From Campylobacteraceae bacterium (GTDB taxonomy: Bacteria; Campylobacterota; Campylobacteria; Campylobacterales; Arcobacteraceae): a stretch of 64,000 nt of DNA. The notes beneath the pieces were generated by a model. The model ran no database searches and was not told the origin of the DNA. It saw only the letters and a list, made by a program, of their open reading frames with translations. Made by a program: the position numbers and the translations under genes. This document shows positions 53,598 through 63,856 of this stretch, piece by piece. Every line of letters starts with the position of its first letter. Position 1 is the stretch's first letter. The stretch covers positions 1 through 64,000 of the forward strand of contig JABXII010000018.1 in the NCBI GenBank assembly GCA_013373175.1, written 5' to 3'.

Positions 53598-54293
53598 CTA
53601 AATGTTCTTTAAAATATTATTAACTACTTCTTTTGGGTTTTCAGATTTATAAATTGGTCTTCCAACTACAATAAAATCAACTAAGTTTTCTTTTGAAAAA
53701 GCAATATCAGCAACTCTTTTTTGATCCCCAGATTCTTCACCAAAAGGTCTAATTCCAGGACATAAAGTAATAAACTCATCTGAAGTATTCTTTTTAATAT
53801 CTAAACTCTCAAAAGCAGAACAAACAACACCATCAACACCAGATTCATAAGTATCTACTGCTAGTTTAGTGGCTTTGCTTGAAATGTCTTCATTATACAC
53901 TGCTTTAAACTCATCATTATCAAAAGAAGTAAGAGCAGTTACAGCTATAACTAGAGGTTTATTTGGAACATCTTTAATTCTTTCCATAACTTCACTCATA
54001 GCTCTTTTCCCTGCACTTGCATGTACATTAAACATATCTACAAGTCCAAAAGAAGCAATCTCTTCAGCCGCATCAGCCATAGTGTTAGGAATATCATAAA
54101 GTTTTAAATCTAAAAAAATTTTAAAGTTAGGATTGATTGCTTTTAACTCTTCTAAAAATGTTTTTCCATCTCTAATAAAGCTTCTTAAACCAACCTTTAA
54201 CCAAACATCATCGTCTTTGATTTGTTCAACAAGTGCAAGGTTTTCTTTTGCACTTGGTAAATCAAGAGAAATACATAATTTCATATCTCTCAT
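53598..54293 (-). CDS. pyrF: Orotidine 5'-phosphate decarboxylase
   Basis: A 231-aa TIM-barrel enzyme making UMP in pyrimidine synthesis. The catalytic D-x-K-x-x-D array is visible in [12 protein letters not shown] (D62, K64, D67). LCISLDLPS at the start and [19 protein letters not shown] and [15 protein letters not shown] near the end are phosphate-binding parts. Its ATG abuts the nusB stop, so it is the last gene of the kdsA-ribH-nusB-pyrF operon. Confidence 0.96.
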   Translation of the reverse strand: MRDMKLCISLDLPSAKENLALVEQIKDDDVWLKVGLRSFIRDGKTFLEELKAINPNFKIFLDLKLYDIPNTMADAAEEIASFGLVDMFNVHASAGKRAMSEVMERIKDVPNKPLVIAVTALTSFDNDEFKAVYNEDISSKATKLAVDTYESGVDGVVCSAFESLDIKKNTSDEFITLCPGIRPFGEESGDQKRVADIAFSKENLVDFIVVGRPIYKSENPKEVVNNILKNI

Positions 54294-54692
54294 TTATGAT
54301 GCCTTATTTACTTTATCTAATACTCCATTTATAAACTTTGGAGCACCATCAGAAGCTAACTTTTTAGATAATTCAATTGCTTCATTAATAACAATTGCTT
54401 TATCTAAACCTTTAAATTTAATTTCATAAATAGCAAGTCTTAAAATAGATTTTTCAACACTTCCAATATCTTTGATTCCACCTTGTTTTAAGTGTGAAAC
54501 AATCTCTTCACTAATATCTTCAATATTATCTATTACACCATTAAATAAATCTAGTGCAAAATCTTTTTGTTTGTTTCTAATTTTTTTATCTTCTAAAATT
54601 TCATCAATAAAAGTTACAATACCTTCATTTCCAAGGTCATAAGCATAAAGTAAACCTATTACTGACTCTCTCGCTTGTGTTCTAGTTGCCAA
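54294..54692 (-). CDS. nusB: Transcription antitermination factor NusB
   Basis: A 132-aa all-helical RNA-binding protein that joins the rRNA antitermination complex. Features are ATRTQARESVIGLLYAYDLGN at the N-terminus, SILRLAIYEIKF in the middle, and VINEAIELSKKLASDGAPKFINGVLD at the end, all family signatures. It follows ribH by one base. Confidence 0.95.
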   Translation of the reverse strand: MATRTQARESVIGLLYAYDLGNEGIVTFIDEILEDKKIRNKQKDFALDLFNGVIDNIEDISEEIVSHLKQGGIKDIGSVEKSILRLAIYEIKFKGLDKAIVINEAIELSKKLASDGAPKFINGVLDKVNKAS

Positions 54693-54693
54693 A

Positions 54694-55164
54694 TTATTTC
54701 CCCATCTCTGAATAAAGGTCTAACATCTCAATAATTGTAATCATTGCCTCTGCACCTTTGTTTCCAACTTTTGAACCAGCTCTTTCAATAGCTTGCTCAA
54801 TTGTGTCAGTTGTTAAAACACCATTTGATACAGCTTTACCATATTTTAAAGCAACTGTTGCAATACCTTTAGTTGCTTCTGCTGAGATATAATCAAAGTG
54901 TGGAGTTGCTCCTCTAATTACAGCACCAACACAACAAACTGCATCATATTTTCCTGTTGCTAAAGCTTTTTCTAGTGCAAATGGAATTTCAAAAGCACCA
55001 GGAACTAGAATTAAATCTAAGTTCTCTTCATTTCCACCGTGTCTTATGAATGCATCTTTTGCACCTTCAACTAATCTATCTGTAATAATATGATTAAATC
55101 TTCCATTGATAATAGCAACTTTTTCGTCACCATTTAATCTCATTTTTCCTTCAATAATCTTCAT
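54694..55164 (-). CDS. ribH: 6,7-dimethyl-8-ribityllumazine synthase
   Basis: A 156-aa riboflavin biosynthesis enzyme. Features are [58 protein letters not shown] (phosphate site and catalytic His) and FGVLTTD-like [19 protein letters not shown]. It condenses 5-amino-6-ribitylaminouracil with dihydroxybutanone phosphate, forming the riboflavin precursor in a multi-subunit shell. It lies between kdsA and nusB, a common order in Campylobacterota. Confidence 0.96.
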   Translation of the reverse strand: MKIIEGKMRLNGDEKVAIINGRFNHIITDRLVEGAKDAFIRHGGNEENLDLILVPGAFEIPFALEKALATGKYDAVCCVGAVIRGATPHFDYISAEATKGIATVALKYGKAVSNGVLTTDTIEQAIERAGSKVGNKGAEAMITIIEMLDLYSEMGK

Positions 55165-55215
55165 AAAATTTCTCCAAATTTTTTCTAATATTTAGCCATT
55201 ATATCTAAAAAAATA

Positions 55216-56016
55216 TTAAAGGCTTTGAAGCGCTTCTTTAATGGCAAATATCTCATCAATTGTTTTATATAACTTATCTACTTGTAGCATATTTGGACCA
55301 TCACTTTTAGCTTGCTTTGGATCAGTATGTGTTTCAAAGAAGAAACCATCAACCCCAACACTTGCTGCTGCTCTTGCCATATAAGGAACATATTCAGAGT
55401 TACCACCTGTTGTTCCACCAGTACTTGGTATTTGAACAGAGTGAGTTGCATCAAAGATAACAGGAGCATACTCTCTCATAAGAATTAAGTTTCTCATATC
55501 CACAACTAAAGCACCATATCCAAAAGTATTTCCTCTTTCACAAAGCCAAATACCATTTTCAGAAGAATTAATATAAGAAACCTCATCAACACCTCTTGTT
55601 TGAAGTACTTTTTCAACTGGATGTTTCATAGCATCTGCTGCTAAAAACTGTCCTTTTTTGATATTTATTTTACAGTTAGTTTTTGCAGCTTCTACAAGTA
55701 AATCTGTTTGTCTACATAAAAATGCAGGAATTTGTAAAATATCTAAAACCTCACTTGCAGGTTTAGCTTGATATGACTCATGAATATCACTCACAAGTTT
55801 ATAACCAAACTGTTCTTTTATCTCTTGAAATAGTTTTAATCCCTCTTCTAAACCTGGTCCTCTATATGAGTTAAGACTTGTTCTATTTGCCTTGTCAAAA
55901 GAAGCTTTAAAGTAAAAATCTACTCTTTTATCTTCACTTAATGGCTTTAGTTTTTCAGCAATTCTAAATACTGTATCTCTGTCTTCTAAAACACATGGTC
56001 CTGTTAGTATTGTCAT
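55216..56016 (-). CDS. kdsA: 3-deoxy-8-phosphooctulonate (KDO-8-P) synthase
   Basis: A 266-aa enzyme making KDO-8-phosphate for lipopolysaccharide from arabinose 5-phosphate and phosphoenolpyruvate. Features are LTGPCVLEDRDT, FKASFDKANRTSLNSYRGPG, IPAFLCRQTDLLVEAAKT and PVIFDATHSVQ. It is one base from the K+ channel gene stop, so the two are cotranscribed. Confidence 0.95.
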   Translation of the reverse strand: MTILTGPCVLEDRDTVFRIAEKLKPLSEDKRVDFYFKASFDKANRTSLNSYRGPGLEEGLKLFQEIKEQFGYKLVSDIHESYQAKPASEVLDILQIPAFLCRQTDLLVEAAKTNCKINIKKGQFLAADAMKHPVEKVLQTRGVDEVSYINSSENGIWLCERGNTFGYGALVVDMRNLILMREYAPVIFDATHSVQIPSTGGTTGGNSEYVPYMARAAASVGVDGFFFETHTDPKQAKSDGPNMLQVDKLYKTIDEIFAIKEALQSL

Positions 56017-56017
56017 A

Positions 56018-57703
56018 TTAATCCTTTTTAAAAATCGTACTTTTTTCTTTTCCTGTTAAGGCATAATGAAATTCATATATATTTTGGCAAATATACTCTA
56101 TATCACTTTGGGCATTTTCATCACAAGCAAATAATATAGAATCATTCTTTTCTACTTTTTCATCAAGTGATGGTAATAATATATACTCATCATTTCTATG
56201 AAGTAACAGTGGTATTATATTATTTTCTTTATCTCTATTGTATAAAGACCTTGTAAATAGTCTTAAAGTTATCTCTTCTTTTTTTTCTATTGCATCATAA
56301 ATCATAGGTGTATTTTTCTTATTTATTGATATCTCTTTTAATAAAGGAAATTCATTGATTTTTGAACTTAAATTCTTTACTAATGTTGATGCCCACCTAT
56401 CATCCTTTTTGCACATAAGTCTAATAAACTTATCTGAAAGAGGATTTATTAATGCATTTGTTGTTTTATTAATTAAAATTCTTGAGGGCATAAAGATATG
56501 GTCAATTTTTGCACTTTTAAAAATAGAAAAATCATCCATCTCGTTTTCTCTTGCAATTGTCATAATTTTTGGATTTAGTTTTTTTGCAGTTGCAAGAACT
56601 GAAAGGTTTGTAGTATCATTATTTGTTGCTGAAATAATTGCAACTGCTTCTTCTATTCCTACTTCTTGTAACAAGTCCTTATCGTCTGCATTTCCATAAG
56701 TAATATGCATGAACTTATCATTTGCAAAATTAGTACCTTTTCCTTTGTCTATCTCCACAAATTCTGCTTCTATATCATAATATTTCAGTTTGTCATAGAT
56801 ATGTTGCCCCATTCTTCCATATCCACAAATAATATATTTACCCTTAGGAAAAAGAGGAAGACTAGCATTTAAATCTTCCATTCTATATATCCATTTTTCA
56901 AGCTTTAAAAGATTTGGTGCAGCTAAAGCCATTGATATTTCACTTGAAATTATTGAAAAAGGATTTGCAACAATTTCTACATCTAAATCTTTTAGATTGT
57001 CAGAGTGGTTATTTGTAGTAGACTTTACAACTAGTTTGACATGGGGATTTAATAATTTAGAAGTAAGGGCTATTCTTAAATTTAAGGAGTCATCTTCAAA
57101 TAAAGATACTAAACCTCTACAATATTTGCTTTTTATTCCTGCATGTTCTATTGCCCAAGCAGAGTGTGCATCTGCAACCATTACAGGAACAGTAGGAGTA
57201 AAGTTTTCTAAAATAGCTTCATTTGCTTTTACTTCATCTTTTTCAATAATAACAGCTCTTAAACCTTGTTCTATTGCTCTATTTACAATTTCACAGGTAA
57301 TTTGATTATATCCTAGGATAATAATAAATTTATCTTTTATTCCCTTTACTTGCCTTTTAAACCTTGTTCTTTTTATTTCTCTAATAAATAGTTTATCTTG
57401 AAATAAAGATACTAAAGTACCAATTGCATAGAACCAACCTAAAACAGTGATATAAATAGACATACTTGCCCAAATTCTTTGGGCATATGTAAAGTCAAAG
57501 GGAGTTTCACCAAAACCAATAGTAGTAGCTGTATAAGTTACAAAATAAAAAGCGTCAAAAATAGTCAGTTGATAAGGGTTTCCATTATTATCAACCCCAT
57601 CAATTATAAGGAAACCTACAATAGCTATTGTGTAAGTAATAATTAAAACGAGAAATGGTTTTCTCATCCTTTGTAAGACTATAAATAGTGAACTATTTTT
57701 CAA
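56018..57703 (-). CDS. Two-helix potassium channel with tandem RCK/TrkA-N domains
   Basis: A 561-aa protein. Residues about 15-110 form a two-transmembrane pore domain with filter TTIGFGE in place of the common TVGYGD. Two nucleotide-binding RCK units follow: FIIILGYNQITCEIVNRAI (about 125) and KYIICGYGRMGQHIYDKL (about 290). The C-terminal TrkA-C-like region contains ILLPSLDEKVEKNDSILFACDE. It is probably a ligand-gated K+ channel in the inner membrane. It is upstream of kdsA with a one-base gap. Confidence 0.88.
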   Translation of the reverse strand: MKNSSLFIVLQRMRKPFLVLIITYTIAIVGFLIIDGVDNNGNPYQLTIFDAFYFVTYTATTIGFGETPFDFTYAQRIWASMSIYITVLGWFYAIGTLVSLFQDKLFIREIKRTRFKRQVKGIKDKFIIILGYNQITCEIVNRAIEQGLRAVIIEKDEVKANEAILENFTPTVPVMVADAHSAWAIEHAGIKSKYCRGLVSLFEDDSLNLRIALTSKLLNPHVKLVVKSTTNNHSDNLKDLDVEIVANPFSIISSEISMALAAPNLLKLEKWIYRMEDLNASLPLFPKGKYIICGYGRMGQHIYDKLKYYDIEAEFVEIDKGKGTNFANDKFMHITYGNADDKDLLQEVGIEEAVAIISATNNDTTNLSVLATAKKLNPKIMTIARENEMDDFSIFKSAKIDHIFMPSRILINKTTNALINPLSDKFIRLMCKKDDRWASTLVKNLSSKINEFPLLKEISINKKNTPMIYDAIEKKEEITLRLFTRSLYNRDKENNIIPLLLHRNDEYILLPSLDEKVEKNDSILFACDENAQSDIEYICQNIYEFHYALTGKEKSTIFKKD

Positions 57704-57746
57704 AACTACTCTTTACTTTTATTTATATTTTCTACAAAAATAGAAA

Positions 57747-58124
57747 CTATCTTTTTGACTTTAATGTATCGCCAATATAAAGTGCTACAGAAACAAAGTT
57801 TGCTAATAATGCTCCACCTGAAAGTGAAATAATTACACTTGTAACTTCTTGATTAATAGTATAAGCATAAGCTGCTACTGCCCAAACTGTTGCTGCTACT
57901 ATAAGTTGTATATCTGCAACTAATGATGTTGCTAAAAGAACAGAACCCATTTGAGTTTTGTCCCCAAGCTTTAGTGTAGTAGCAATTAAATTTACAATAA
58001 TTGCTGCCATAAGCTCATATTTACTGTGAGATACTAAAGAATCCATATCTCCATAAAAGAAACCAAAGTTTAAAGTCATTGCTAAAATAATAAAAAAGCC
58101 AGAAACAACTTTATCTAGATTCAT
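57747..58124 (-). CDS. DUF6394 family membrane protein
   Basis: A 125-aa protein of four hydrophobic segments, including MTLNFGFFYGDMDSLV and MAAIIVNLIATTLKLGD. I associate it with DUF6394, a Campylobacterota family of unknown function. The start at 58124 is preferred because the ggagg site lies 9 nt before this ATG. The in-frame ATG three codons upstream touches the Shine-Dalgarno directly. It overlaps the glutamate-synthase-like gene by 14 nt. Confidence 0.75.
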   Translation of the reverse strand: MNLDKVVSGFFIILAMTLNFGFFYGDMDSLVSHSKYELMAAIIVNLIATTLKLGDKTQMGSVLLATSLVADIQLIVAATVWAVAAYAYTINQEVTSVIISLSGGALLANFVSVALYIGDTLKSKR

Positions 58125-59862
58125 GATATTCATCCTCCGTATCTTTTCCAATATCTAATATTCTACCAAATACATCGTCAATATTATCATGTACTTTAGA
58201 GTTTCTATCTAAGAACATAATTTTATGTTTATTTAGTTGATTAATATTTTTTAATCCCATAACAGCAAGTAAGCCTCTAACACTTTTTAATAAGTTTTTG
58301 TGATAATCTCTTACTTTTTTGGCTTGTTTATGCACAAAGTATTTTTTTCTTTTTTCTTTATTTTGAGTAGCAAGTCCTACAGGACAATCATGACCTGTTG
58401 TTCCAGAACAGTATCTTGCTCTAATACATCCTGCACTCATCATAAATCCTCTTGCAATCTGAACAAAATCAGCACCAATTGCCATAATTACAATAATATC
58501 ATCAGGAGTTAAAAGTTTTCCACTAGCTACTAGTTTTACATGCTTTCTTACTCCATAATCTTCTAATACTTTATTTACTAAATAAATAGAATCTCTAATA
58601 TTAAGCCCTATTCTTTCCATCATTTCAATAGGAGCAGTAGCACTTCCTCCACTTCCTCCATCAATTGAAATAAAGTCAGGATAAGCAGTATTTCCTTCTT
58701 CTATTCTTTTTTTCATTTCTTTTGCATAAGGAACAATATTTTCATAATCAGAGATAACTATCTTAATTCCAACTGGCTTATCTGATAATTCTTGCATTTG
58801 ACCTATAAAATCAAAAAGTTCTTCAACACTATTTGCAAAAGGGAATCTGTTTGGAGAGAATAAATCTTTGTGTGCTTCAACATTTCTATAATAAGCAATT
58901 GCAGGACTAACCTTTTCGCCTATTAGTTTTCCACCAGTTTGTTTTGCACCTTGAGCTATTTTAATTTCAGTCATTCTACAGAATCTCATAACTTTTTGAT
59001 ATCTCTCTGGGTCAAACTTACCATCTTTTGTTCTAACAGAATAAAGACCAGAACTTACTTGTAAAATAATATCAGGCATATCTTCTGGAACATCTTCAGG
59101 GAAAACATCTAAAGGAGCTTCCCAATTTGGTCTATGAAAAACTTGAGTTCTTGCATCAAAAACATAAGTTTCTGCTTCTTTGTTATCTTTAAAAACTAAC
59201 TTTCTATAAGCATCTGCTGCTAAAGCTCCATTGAAAAGTTTTAAAACTACATCTTTCATTTTCTTTTGGAAAACAGTACCATTTACAATTTCCATATATT
59301 TTTCATCATAATTTTGATGAGTTACAAAAAAGTTAGAAGTAAGTCCACCCTCACCTGAGTTAATTGGGAAATCTCCCATAAAAGCACCTCTTACAAAAGC
59401 TCTTGTTCCTTCAGGAGAAATAGAACCATCACTCATAGCTGATCTTGCGATAATAGATTTTGCTGTAAAAGGTTTTTTTCTCTTACTACCAAAGGTTACA
59501 GAAAATTCTGTATCAACTTCATCTTCATTTAAAACAATTGTTGCATGTCTTAGCATGAACTTTGGTTTTGGTAAAGGTTGTGCAGGAGAAAAAGAACCAT
59601 AATTAGGTAAATCCCTTGAAGCTTTGTAAACCCAGTCTAATTTATCTTTTGACTCATAAAACTTTTCATCACCAAAATATTGTCTAAAAGGCTCTCTCGC
59701 CTCTTCTAAAACATATCTTAATCTACCAATGATTGGGTAGTTAACTAACAGTTGATGATCTCTTTGTACATATTTGTCATGTACATACCAAGCTAAAATA
59801 ATAACCAAGATAACTAGAATTATGATTTCTATATATAGAAAAAATTCAGTTAGTAAATCCAT
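58111..59862 (-). CDS. Membrane-anchored FMN-binding glutamate synthase family protein
   Basis: A 583-aa protein with an N-terminal hydrophobic anchor (about 8-27) followed by a glutamate-synthase central/FMN barrel. Features are FGSKRKKPFTAKSIIARSAMSDGSIS, SPNRFPFANSVEELFDFI, FISIDGGSGGSATAPIEMMERIGL (FMN phosphate site) and the cysteine cluster CIRARYCSGTTGHDC, which fits a 3Fe-4S centre. It lacks the glutaminase domain of GltB, so it is not complete glutamate synthase. Such stand-alone homologues are uncharacterised and may be redox enzymes. It overlaps DUF6394. Confidence 0.85.
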   Translation of the reverse strand: MDLLTEFFLYIEIIILVILVIILAWYVHDKYVQRDHQLLVNYPIIGRLRYVLEEAREPFRQYFGDEKFYESKDKLDWVYKASRDLPNYGSFSPAQPLPKPKFMLRHATIVLNEDEVDTEFSVTFGSKRKKPFTAKSIIARSAMSDGSISPEGTRAFVRGAFMGDFPINSGEGGLTSNFFVTHQNYDEKYMEIVNGTVFQKKMKDVVLKLFNGALAADAYRKLVFKDNKEAETYVFDARTQVFHRPNWEAPLDVFPEDVPEDMPDIILQVSSGLYSVRTKDGKFDPERYQKVMRFCRMTEIKIAQGAKQTGGKLIGEKVSPAIAYYRNVEAHKDLFSPNRFPFANSVEELFDFIGQMQELSDKPVGIKIVISDYENIVPYAKEMKKRIEEGNTAYPDFISIDGGSGGSATAPIEMMERIGLNIRDSIYLVNKVLEDYGVRKHVKLVASGKLLTPDDIIVIMAIGADFVQIARGFMMSAGCIRARYCSGTTGHDCPVGLATQNKEKRKKYFVHKQAKKVRDYHKNLLKSVRGLLAVMGLKNINQLNKHKIMFLDRNSKVHDNIDDVFGRILDIGKDTEDEYHESR

Positions 59863-59863
59863 A

Positions 59864-60748
59864 TCAATCCTTTTTTGAAGAGACTAAAACTCCACTGAAT
59901 ACAATTAAAATTATACCTAATATTATCCAAATACTAGGGAAAGCATCACCTAAAAATAGTCCTATTAAAATACTAAAGGCAATATTTGCATAAGATATTG
60001 TACCAATTATTCCAGCTTTTGCAACTGAATAAGCTTTAGTCATATAAATTTGTGCCAATGTTGATACAATTCCTAAAGAAATAATGTAAATCCAATCACC
60101 TGTTTGTGGCATTACAAACTTTCCAAAAATATAATCATATTTTTCATTTACATAAAATTCCGAAATTAGCATCAAAAGTACTGGTCCAATAGTTCCAATT
60201 AACATAAATGATAACACAATTGTTCTTCCATCATAGTATTTTCTTAATTCTCTAATTGAAGTATATGCTAAAGCAGCACCAACTCCTGATAAAATTCCTA
60301 ACCAATCTGTTTTATCTAAAACACTACCGTCAAAACCTGTGATAAATAAAATTCCAATAAAACCTACAAATACTCCAAGCCATCCTTTAAAGCCAAGTCT
60401 TTCTTTTACAAAAATAAAAGCAAAAACAGCTGTAAATATTGTAGAAGTTTTAGAGAAAGTCATAGCTTCCCCAAGTGGAATATTTGCAATATTATAAAAG
60501 AAAAATAGTAAAGCAGAAAAACCTATGGCACCTCTAAAAATCAAAAGCCAAGGTTTTCCACCTTCTTGAACTAATGGTTTTTTATAAATAGAAATAAGTA
60601 TTAAAATTACACCAAATACATTTCTAAAAAATACAACTTCAATTGAAGTCATTGAATCACTTAACTCTTTTGCAAATGCGCCCATACAAGCGAACATAAA
60701 AGAAGCGAAAAGCATATACTTAATTCCCAAAGAGACATCATTTGTCAT
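59864..60748 (-). CDS. EamA/DMT family transporter
   Basis: A 294-aa protein with ten hydrophobic segments in two EamA repeats (MLFASFMFACMGAFAKEL; GVGAALAYTSIRELRKYY). FFRNVFGVILI in the first and AQIYMTKAYSVAKAGIIGTISY in the second are family-like. DMT members export metabolites or amino acids. The substrate is not readable. It is divergent from murA across a 90-nt promoter gap and one base from the downstream FMN enzyme gene. Confidence 0.85.
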   Translation of the reverse strand: MTNDVSLGIKYMLFASFMFACMGAFAKELSDSMTSIEVVFFRNVFGVILILISIYKKPLVQEGGKPWLLIFRGAIGFSALLFFFYNIANIPLGEAMTFSKTSTIFTAVFAFIFVKERLGFKGWLGVFVGFIGILFITGFDGSVLDKTDWLGILSGVGAALAYTSIRELRKYYDGRTIVLSFMLIGTIGPVLLMLISEFYVNEKYDYIFGKFVMPQTGDWIYIISLGIVSTLAQIYMTKAYSVAKAGIIGTISYANIAFSILIGLFLGDAFPSIWIILGIILIVFSGVLVSSKKD

Positions 60749-60838
60749 TTATTATCCTATATTAAAAAGCGAATTTTATTAACTTTTAGATAAAATATCA
60801 ACATTTACATAAAAATCGAAGACTTTATTAGGAAACAA

Positions 60839-62104
60839 ATGGAATATTTAAAAATTATCGGTCAAAATCCTCTTCAAGGTGAAGTAACAATTTCAGGTGC
60901 AAAAAATGCAGCTTTACCTTTAATCGCATCAACAATCTTAGCTAAAAATGAAGTAAATATTTGTAACATGCCAAACGTTGTTGATATTAATACACTTTTA
61001 AAACTTATTGATAAACTTGGTGGAAGTTTTTCAAAAACAGATGAATGTATAAAAATAGATACTTCAAAACTACATAACACAACTGCAACTTATGATATTG
61101 TTAAAACAATGAGAGCTTCAATCTTAGTTTTAGGACCAATTTTAGCTAGATTTGGTCATTGTGAAGTTTCACTTCCAGGTGGTTGTGCTATAGGACAAAG
61201 ACCAGTTGATTTACACTTAAAAGCTTTAGAAGCGATGGGTGCAAATATTGAAATCAAACATGGATATATTGAAGCTACTGCTCCTAATGGATTAAAAGGA
61301 GCTAAAATTGTATTTGATAAAGTAACTGTTGGAGGAACTGAAAATACAGTTATGGCAGCAGCTTTAGCAGAGGGTATTACAACTATTATTAATGCAGCAA
61401 AAGAACCAGAAGTAGTTCAACTTTGTGAAGTTATTGCAAATGCTGGTGTTAAAATTGAAGGGATTGGAACTTCTAAACTTATAATTCATGGAACAAATAA
61501 AGAACTTCTAGAGTTTAAAGATTTTGACGTAATTCCAGATAGAATTGAAGCAGGAACATATATGTGTGCAGCTGCTATTTCTAATACTAAACTAAAAATA
61601 AATAAAGTAATTCCTTTACACTTAGAAGCTATTATCTCAAAACTTGAAGAGATGAATTTTGAAATTATTCAAGATGAAACATCAGTAACTATTATGCCAA
61701 CAGATGAAATCAAGCCTGTAAATATCGTAACAACTGAATATCCAGGTTTCCCTACTGATATGCAAGCACAATTTATGGCACTTGCAACTCAAGCAAATGG
61801 AACAAGTACTATTGATGAAAGACTATTTGAAAATAGATTTATGCATGTTAGTGAGTTACTAAGACTTGGAGCAGATATTCATCTAAATGGTAATATTGCA
61901 ACAATCAATGGACAAACTGGACAACTAAATGGTACAGATGTTATGGCAACAGACTTAAGAGCTTCTTCGGCACTAGTATTATGTGCATTAGTAGCTAAAG
62001 GAGAAACTGCAATTCATAGAATTTATCATCTTGATAGAGGATATGAAGATTTAGAAGGGAAACTTAGTAAGATAGGTGCTACAGTTAGTAGACATAAAGA
62101 GTAA
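60839..62104 (+). CDS. murA: UDP-N-acetylglucosamine 1-carboxyvinyltransferase
   Basis: A 421-aa enzyme for the first committed step of peptidoglycan synthesis. Features are [21 protein letters not shown] (substrate Lys/Asn), [36 protein letters not shown] with the catalytic cysteine targeted by fosfomycin, [30 protein letters not shown] and [12 protein letters not shown]. The cysteine is present, so fosfomycin sensitivity at the target is expected. DUF5644 follows at 15 nt. Confidence 0.96.
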   Translation: MEYLKIIGQNPLQGEVTISGAKNAALPLIASTILAKNEVNICNMPNVVDINTLLKLIDKLGGSFSKTDECIKIDTSKLHNTTATYDIVKTMRASILVLGPILARFGHCEVSLPGGCAIGQRPVDLHLKALEAMGANIEIKHGYIEATAPNGLKGAKIVFDKVTVGGTENTVMAAALAEGITTIINAAKEPEVVQLCEVIANAGVKIEGIGTSKLIIHGTNKELLEFKDFDVIPDRIEAGTYMCAAAISNTKLKINKVIPLHLEAIISKLEEMNFEIIQDETSVTIMPTDEIKPVNIVTTEYPGFPTDMQAQFMALATQANGTSTIDERLFENRFMHVSELLRLGADIHLNGNIATINGQTGQLNGTDVMATDLRASSALVLCALVAKGETAIHRIYHLDRGYEDLEGKLSKIGATVSRHKE

Positions 62105-62119
62105 TTACAAGGTTTTAAC

Positions 62120-63217
62120 ATGATACTAGAATTATCAATATTCAGATTTGATGCAAAATCTGATTATTTACCCTATTACAAAAAACATTTTATAAAAATA
62201 AAGGAACAAAAAACTTTATTAGATATCTTTAATGAGATAAATGAAGATGAGCCTTTTGATTATGAAGCTTATGAAGACTTTGGTGTTGTAGTAAATAAGA
62301 AATATACAACATTAAAAGTTAGTATAAAAAAGCTAGTAGAGATATTTGGAAAAGATTTAACTATTGAGCCTTTATCAATTAGACGAGCTAACAAAGATTT
62401 TATAATTGATGAAAGTGATTTTGAAGAAAAACTTGAAATACTTAATGATTTTACTACAGTAGAAGATAAAAGTGAATACCTAGAAAATAAACTACTTTTC
62501 TATGCTTCAAATACTTTAAACTTCCAGTATAACTATATTGGTGACCCAATTATTTTACTTGCACACAAACTTATTGAAAGAACACCAAAAGACAAAGAAA
62601 AAATTCTTAAGTTATTGCAAGAGCAAGAGTATTCTTTAGAGTATCATACAAGTTTAGAAAATAGACTTCTTGATTTTGATAAAACAATTGAAGAGAAAAT
62701 AAATCAAATAAGAAATGAATTAGGACTTATTAAAAGTATTGAGGAGCAAAACTTTTGTTTAGACAAATCTTCAAGTGTAAAGTTTCATGATTATGATTTA
62801 AACTCTGTGATAAAACATGATTTCCATGATTTTAATCTTGCATACTATTATGGTAAAAATAAAGACAAAGAAGTAGAAGAGTTTTTAAATAAATTAAACG
62901 CAAAAAAAATAAAACTAGAAAATGAAAATATAGATTTAAATCTTGAATTGTTTCATATAAATCAAAATCTTACTATTAAACTTGCGGCAACTATTATGCT
63001 TGAAGCTTTTGATGCAGGAGCAGATTTACTTATAGTTGATAGTATTGAAGTATTTAAATTATTTGATACAAATAGATTAAGTCTTAGTAAAGCAGTAGGA
63101 AGAGAAGTAATTATTCCAATTTTGCACAAAAGTGAACTTTTTAATTTAAGCTTTAATGAACACCAAAAGTTAAAAAAAGAGTTCTCTAAACATGAAATTG
63201 ATCCTGAAATAATATAA
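62120..63217 (+). CDS. DUF5644-type Campylobacterota protein
   Basis: A 365-aa protein. The N-terminal 100 residues (ELSIFRFDAKSDYLPYYKKH, FDYEAYEDFGVVVNKKY) resemble the DUF5644 domain seen in this phylum. The C-terminal half has helices and a conserved-looking ADLLIVDSIEVFKLFDTN block, followed by SKAVGREVIIPILHKSELF. I cannot assign a function. It follows murA and precedes the HNH-like gene with gaps of 10-15 nt, so it is likely cotranscribed. Confidence 0.65.
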   Translation: MILELSIFRFDAKSDYLPYYKKHFIKIKEQKTLLDIFNEINEDEPFDYEAYEDFGVVVNKKYTTLKVSIKKLVEIFGKDLTIEPLSIRRANKDFIIDESDFEEKLEILNDFTTVEDKSEYLENKLLFYASNTLNFQYNYIGDPIILLAHKLIERTPKDKEKILKLLQEQEYSLEYHTSLENRLLDFDKTIEEKINQIRNELGLIKSIEEQNFCLDKSSSVKFHDYDLNSVIKHDFHDFNLAYYYGKNKDKEVEEFLNKLNAKKIKLENENIDLNLELFHINQNLTIKLAATIMLEAFDAGADLLIVDSIEVFKLFDTNRLSLSKAVGREVIIPILHKSELFNLSFNEHQKLKKEFSKHEIDPEII

Positions 63218-63227
63218 AGGGAAAAAA

Positions 63228-63848
63228 ATGGTTTTAGACTTAAAATATGTTCTTATAGGTTTTATAATTATTGGATCTTTAATTCCTTTATATATTTATA
63301 GAAAAGAGATATATAAAAGATTTTATAAAAAAGGTAGTACTAAAGGATTTATGAAAGATTGTGAAATATATTTAGTTTCCAATCATCCTAAAATTAAATT
63401 TAATTTTAATATTGAAAAAAAATACGAAGATGAAAAAGATATTAGAATAAAAGAGACTTTAATAGTTGAAGATTTAATAAGCCAATACATAGAGTATGAT
63501 TATGAACTTATTACACAAAAATCAGTTCCTAAAGAGGTTCTTTGGGGAGGATATGAAGCTAATTCAAGACTTATAAAAGACAATAAAAGACCAAGTGATT
63601 GGGCAAAAAGAAGAGAAGTTGCTTGGAATAGAGATAAAGGTAAATGCAATAGATGTGGAATAAAAACCAAACTTGTTGATGCTCAAGTTCTTTTAGCAAA
63701 ACAGATGAAAGATGGTGGAGGTTTCAATCTAGAAAATATTGTTGTTCTTTGTTCTGATTGTGCAAAAGTTATTAAATCAGAAAATAAACAAAAAACAGCA
63801 AAAGATTTAAATATTACATACAATCTTATGAAAAAAGTAGAAGGATAA
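63228..63848 (+). CDS. HNH-like zinc protein with N-terminal membrane helix (catalytic His missing)
   Basis: A 206-aa protein with an N-terminal hydrophobic helix (residues 6-22) and a central charged region. The C-terminal HNH-type fold has WNRDKGKCNRCG, DGGGFNLENIVVLCSDC, two CxxC pairs and the NLENI strand. The histidine normally present between them (H-x-x-P) is replaced by AQVLLAKQ, so nuclease activity is doubtful and a structural zinc site is more likely. It ends inside a terminator hairpin. Confidence 0.7.
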   Translation: MVLDLKYVLIGFIIIGSLIPLYIYRKEIYKRFYKKGSTKGFMKDCEIYLVSNHPKIKFNFNIEKKYEDEKDIRIKETLIVEDLISQYIEYDYELITQKSVPKEVLWGGYEANSRLIKDNKRPSDWAKRREVAWNRDKGKCNRCGIKTKLVDAQVLLAKQMKDGGGFNLENIVVLCSDCAKVIKSENKQKTAKDLNITYNLMKKVEG

Positions 63849-63856
63849 CCTTCTAC
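63831..63856. terminator. Terminator between the HNH-like gene and the leftward gene at the window edge
   Basis: gtagaagg (63837-63844), a 4-nt loop and ccttctac (63849-63856) form an 8-bp stem covering both stop codons. Six As precede it, giving a T-run for the leftward gene. Confidence 0.7.
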
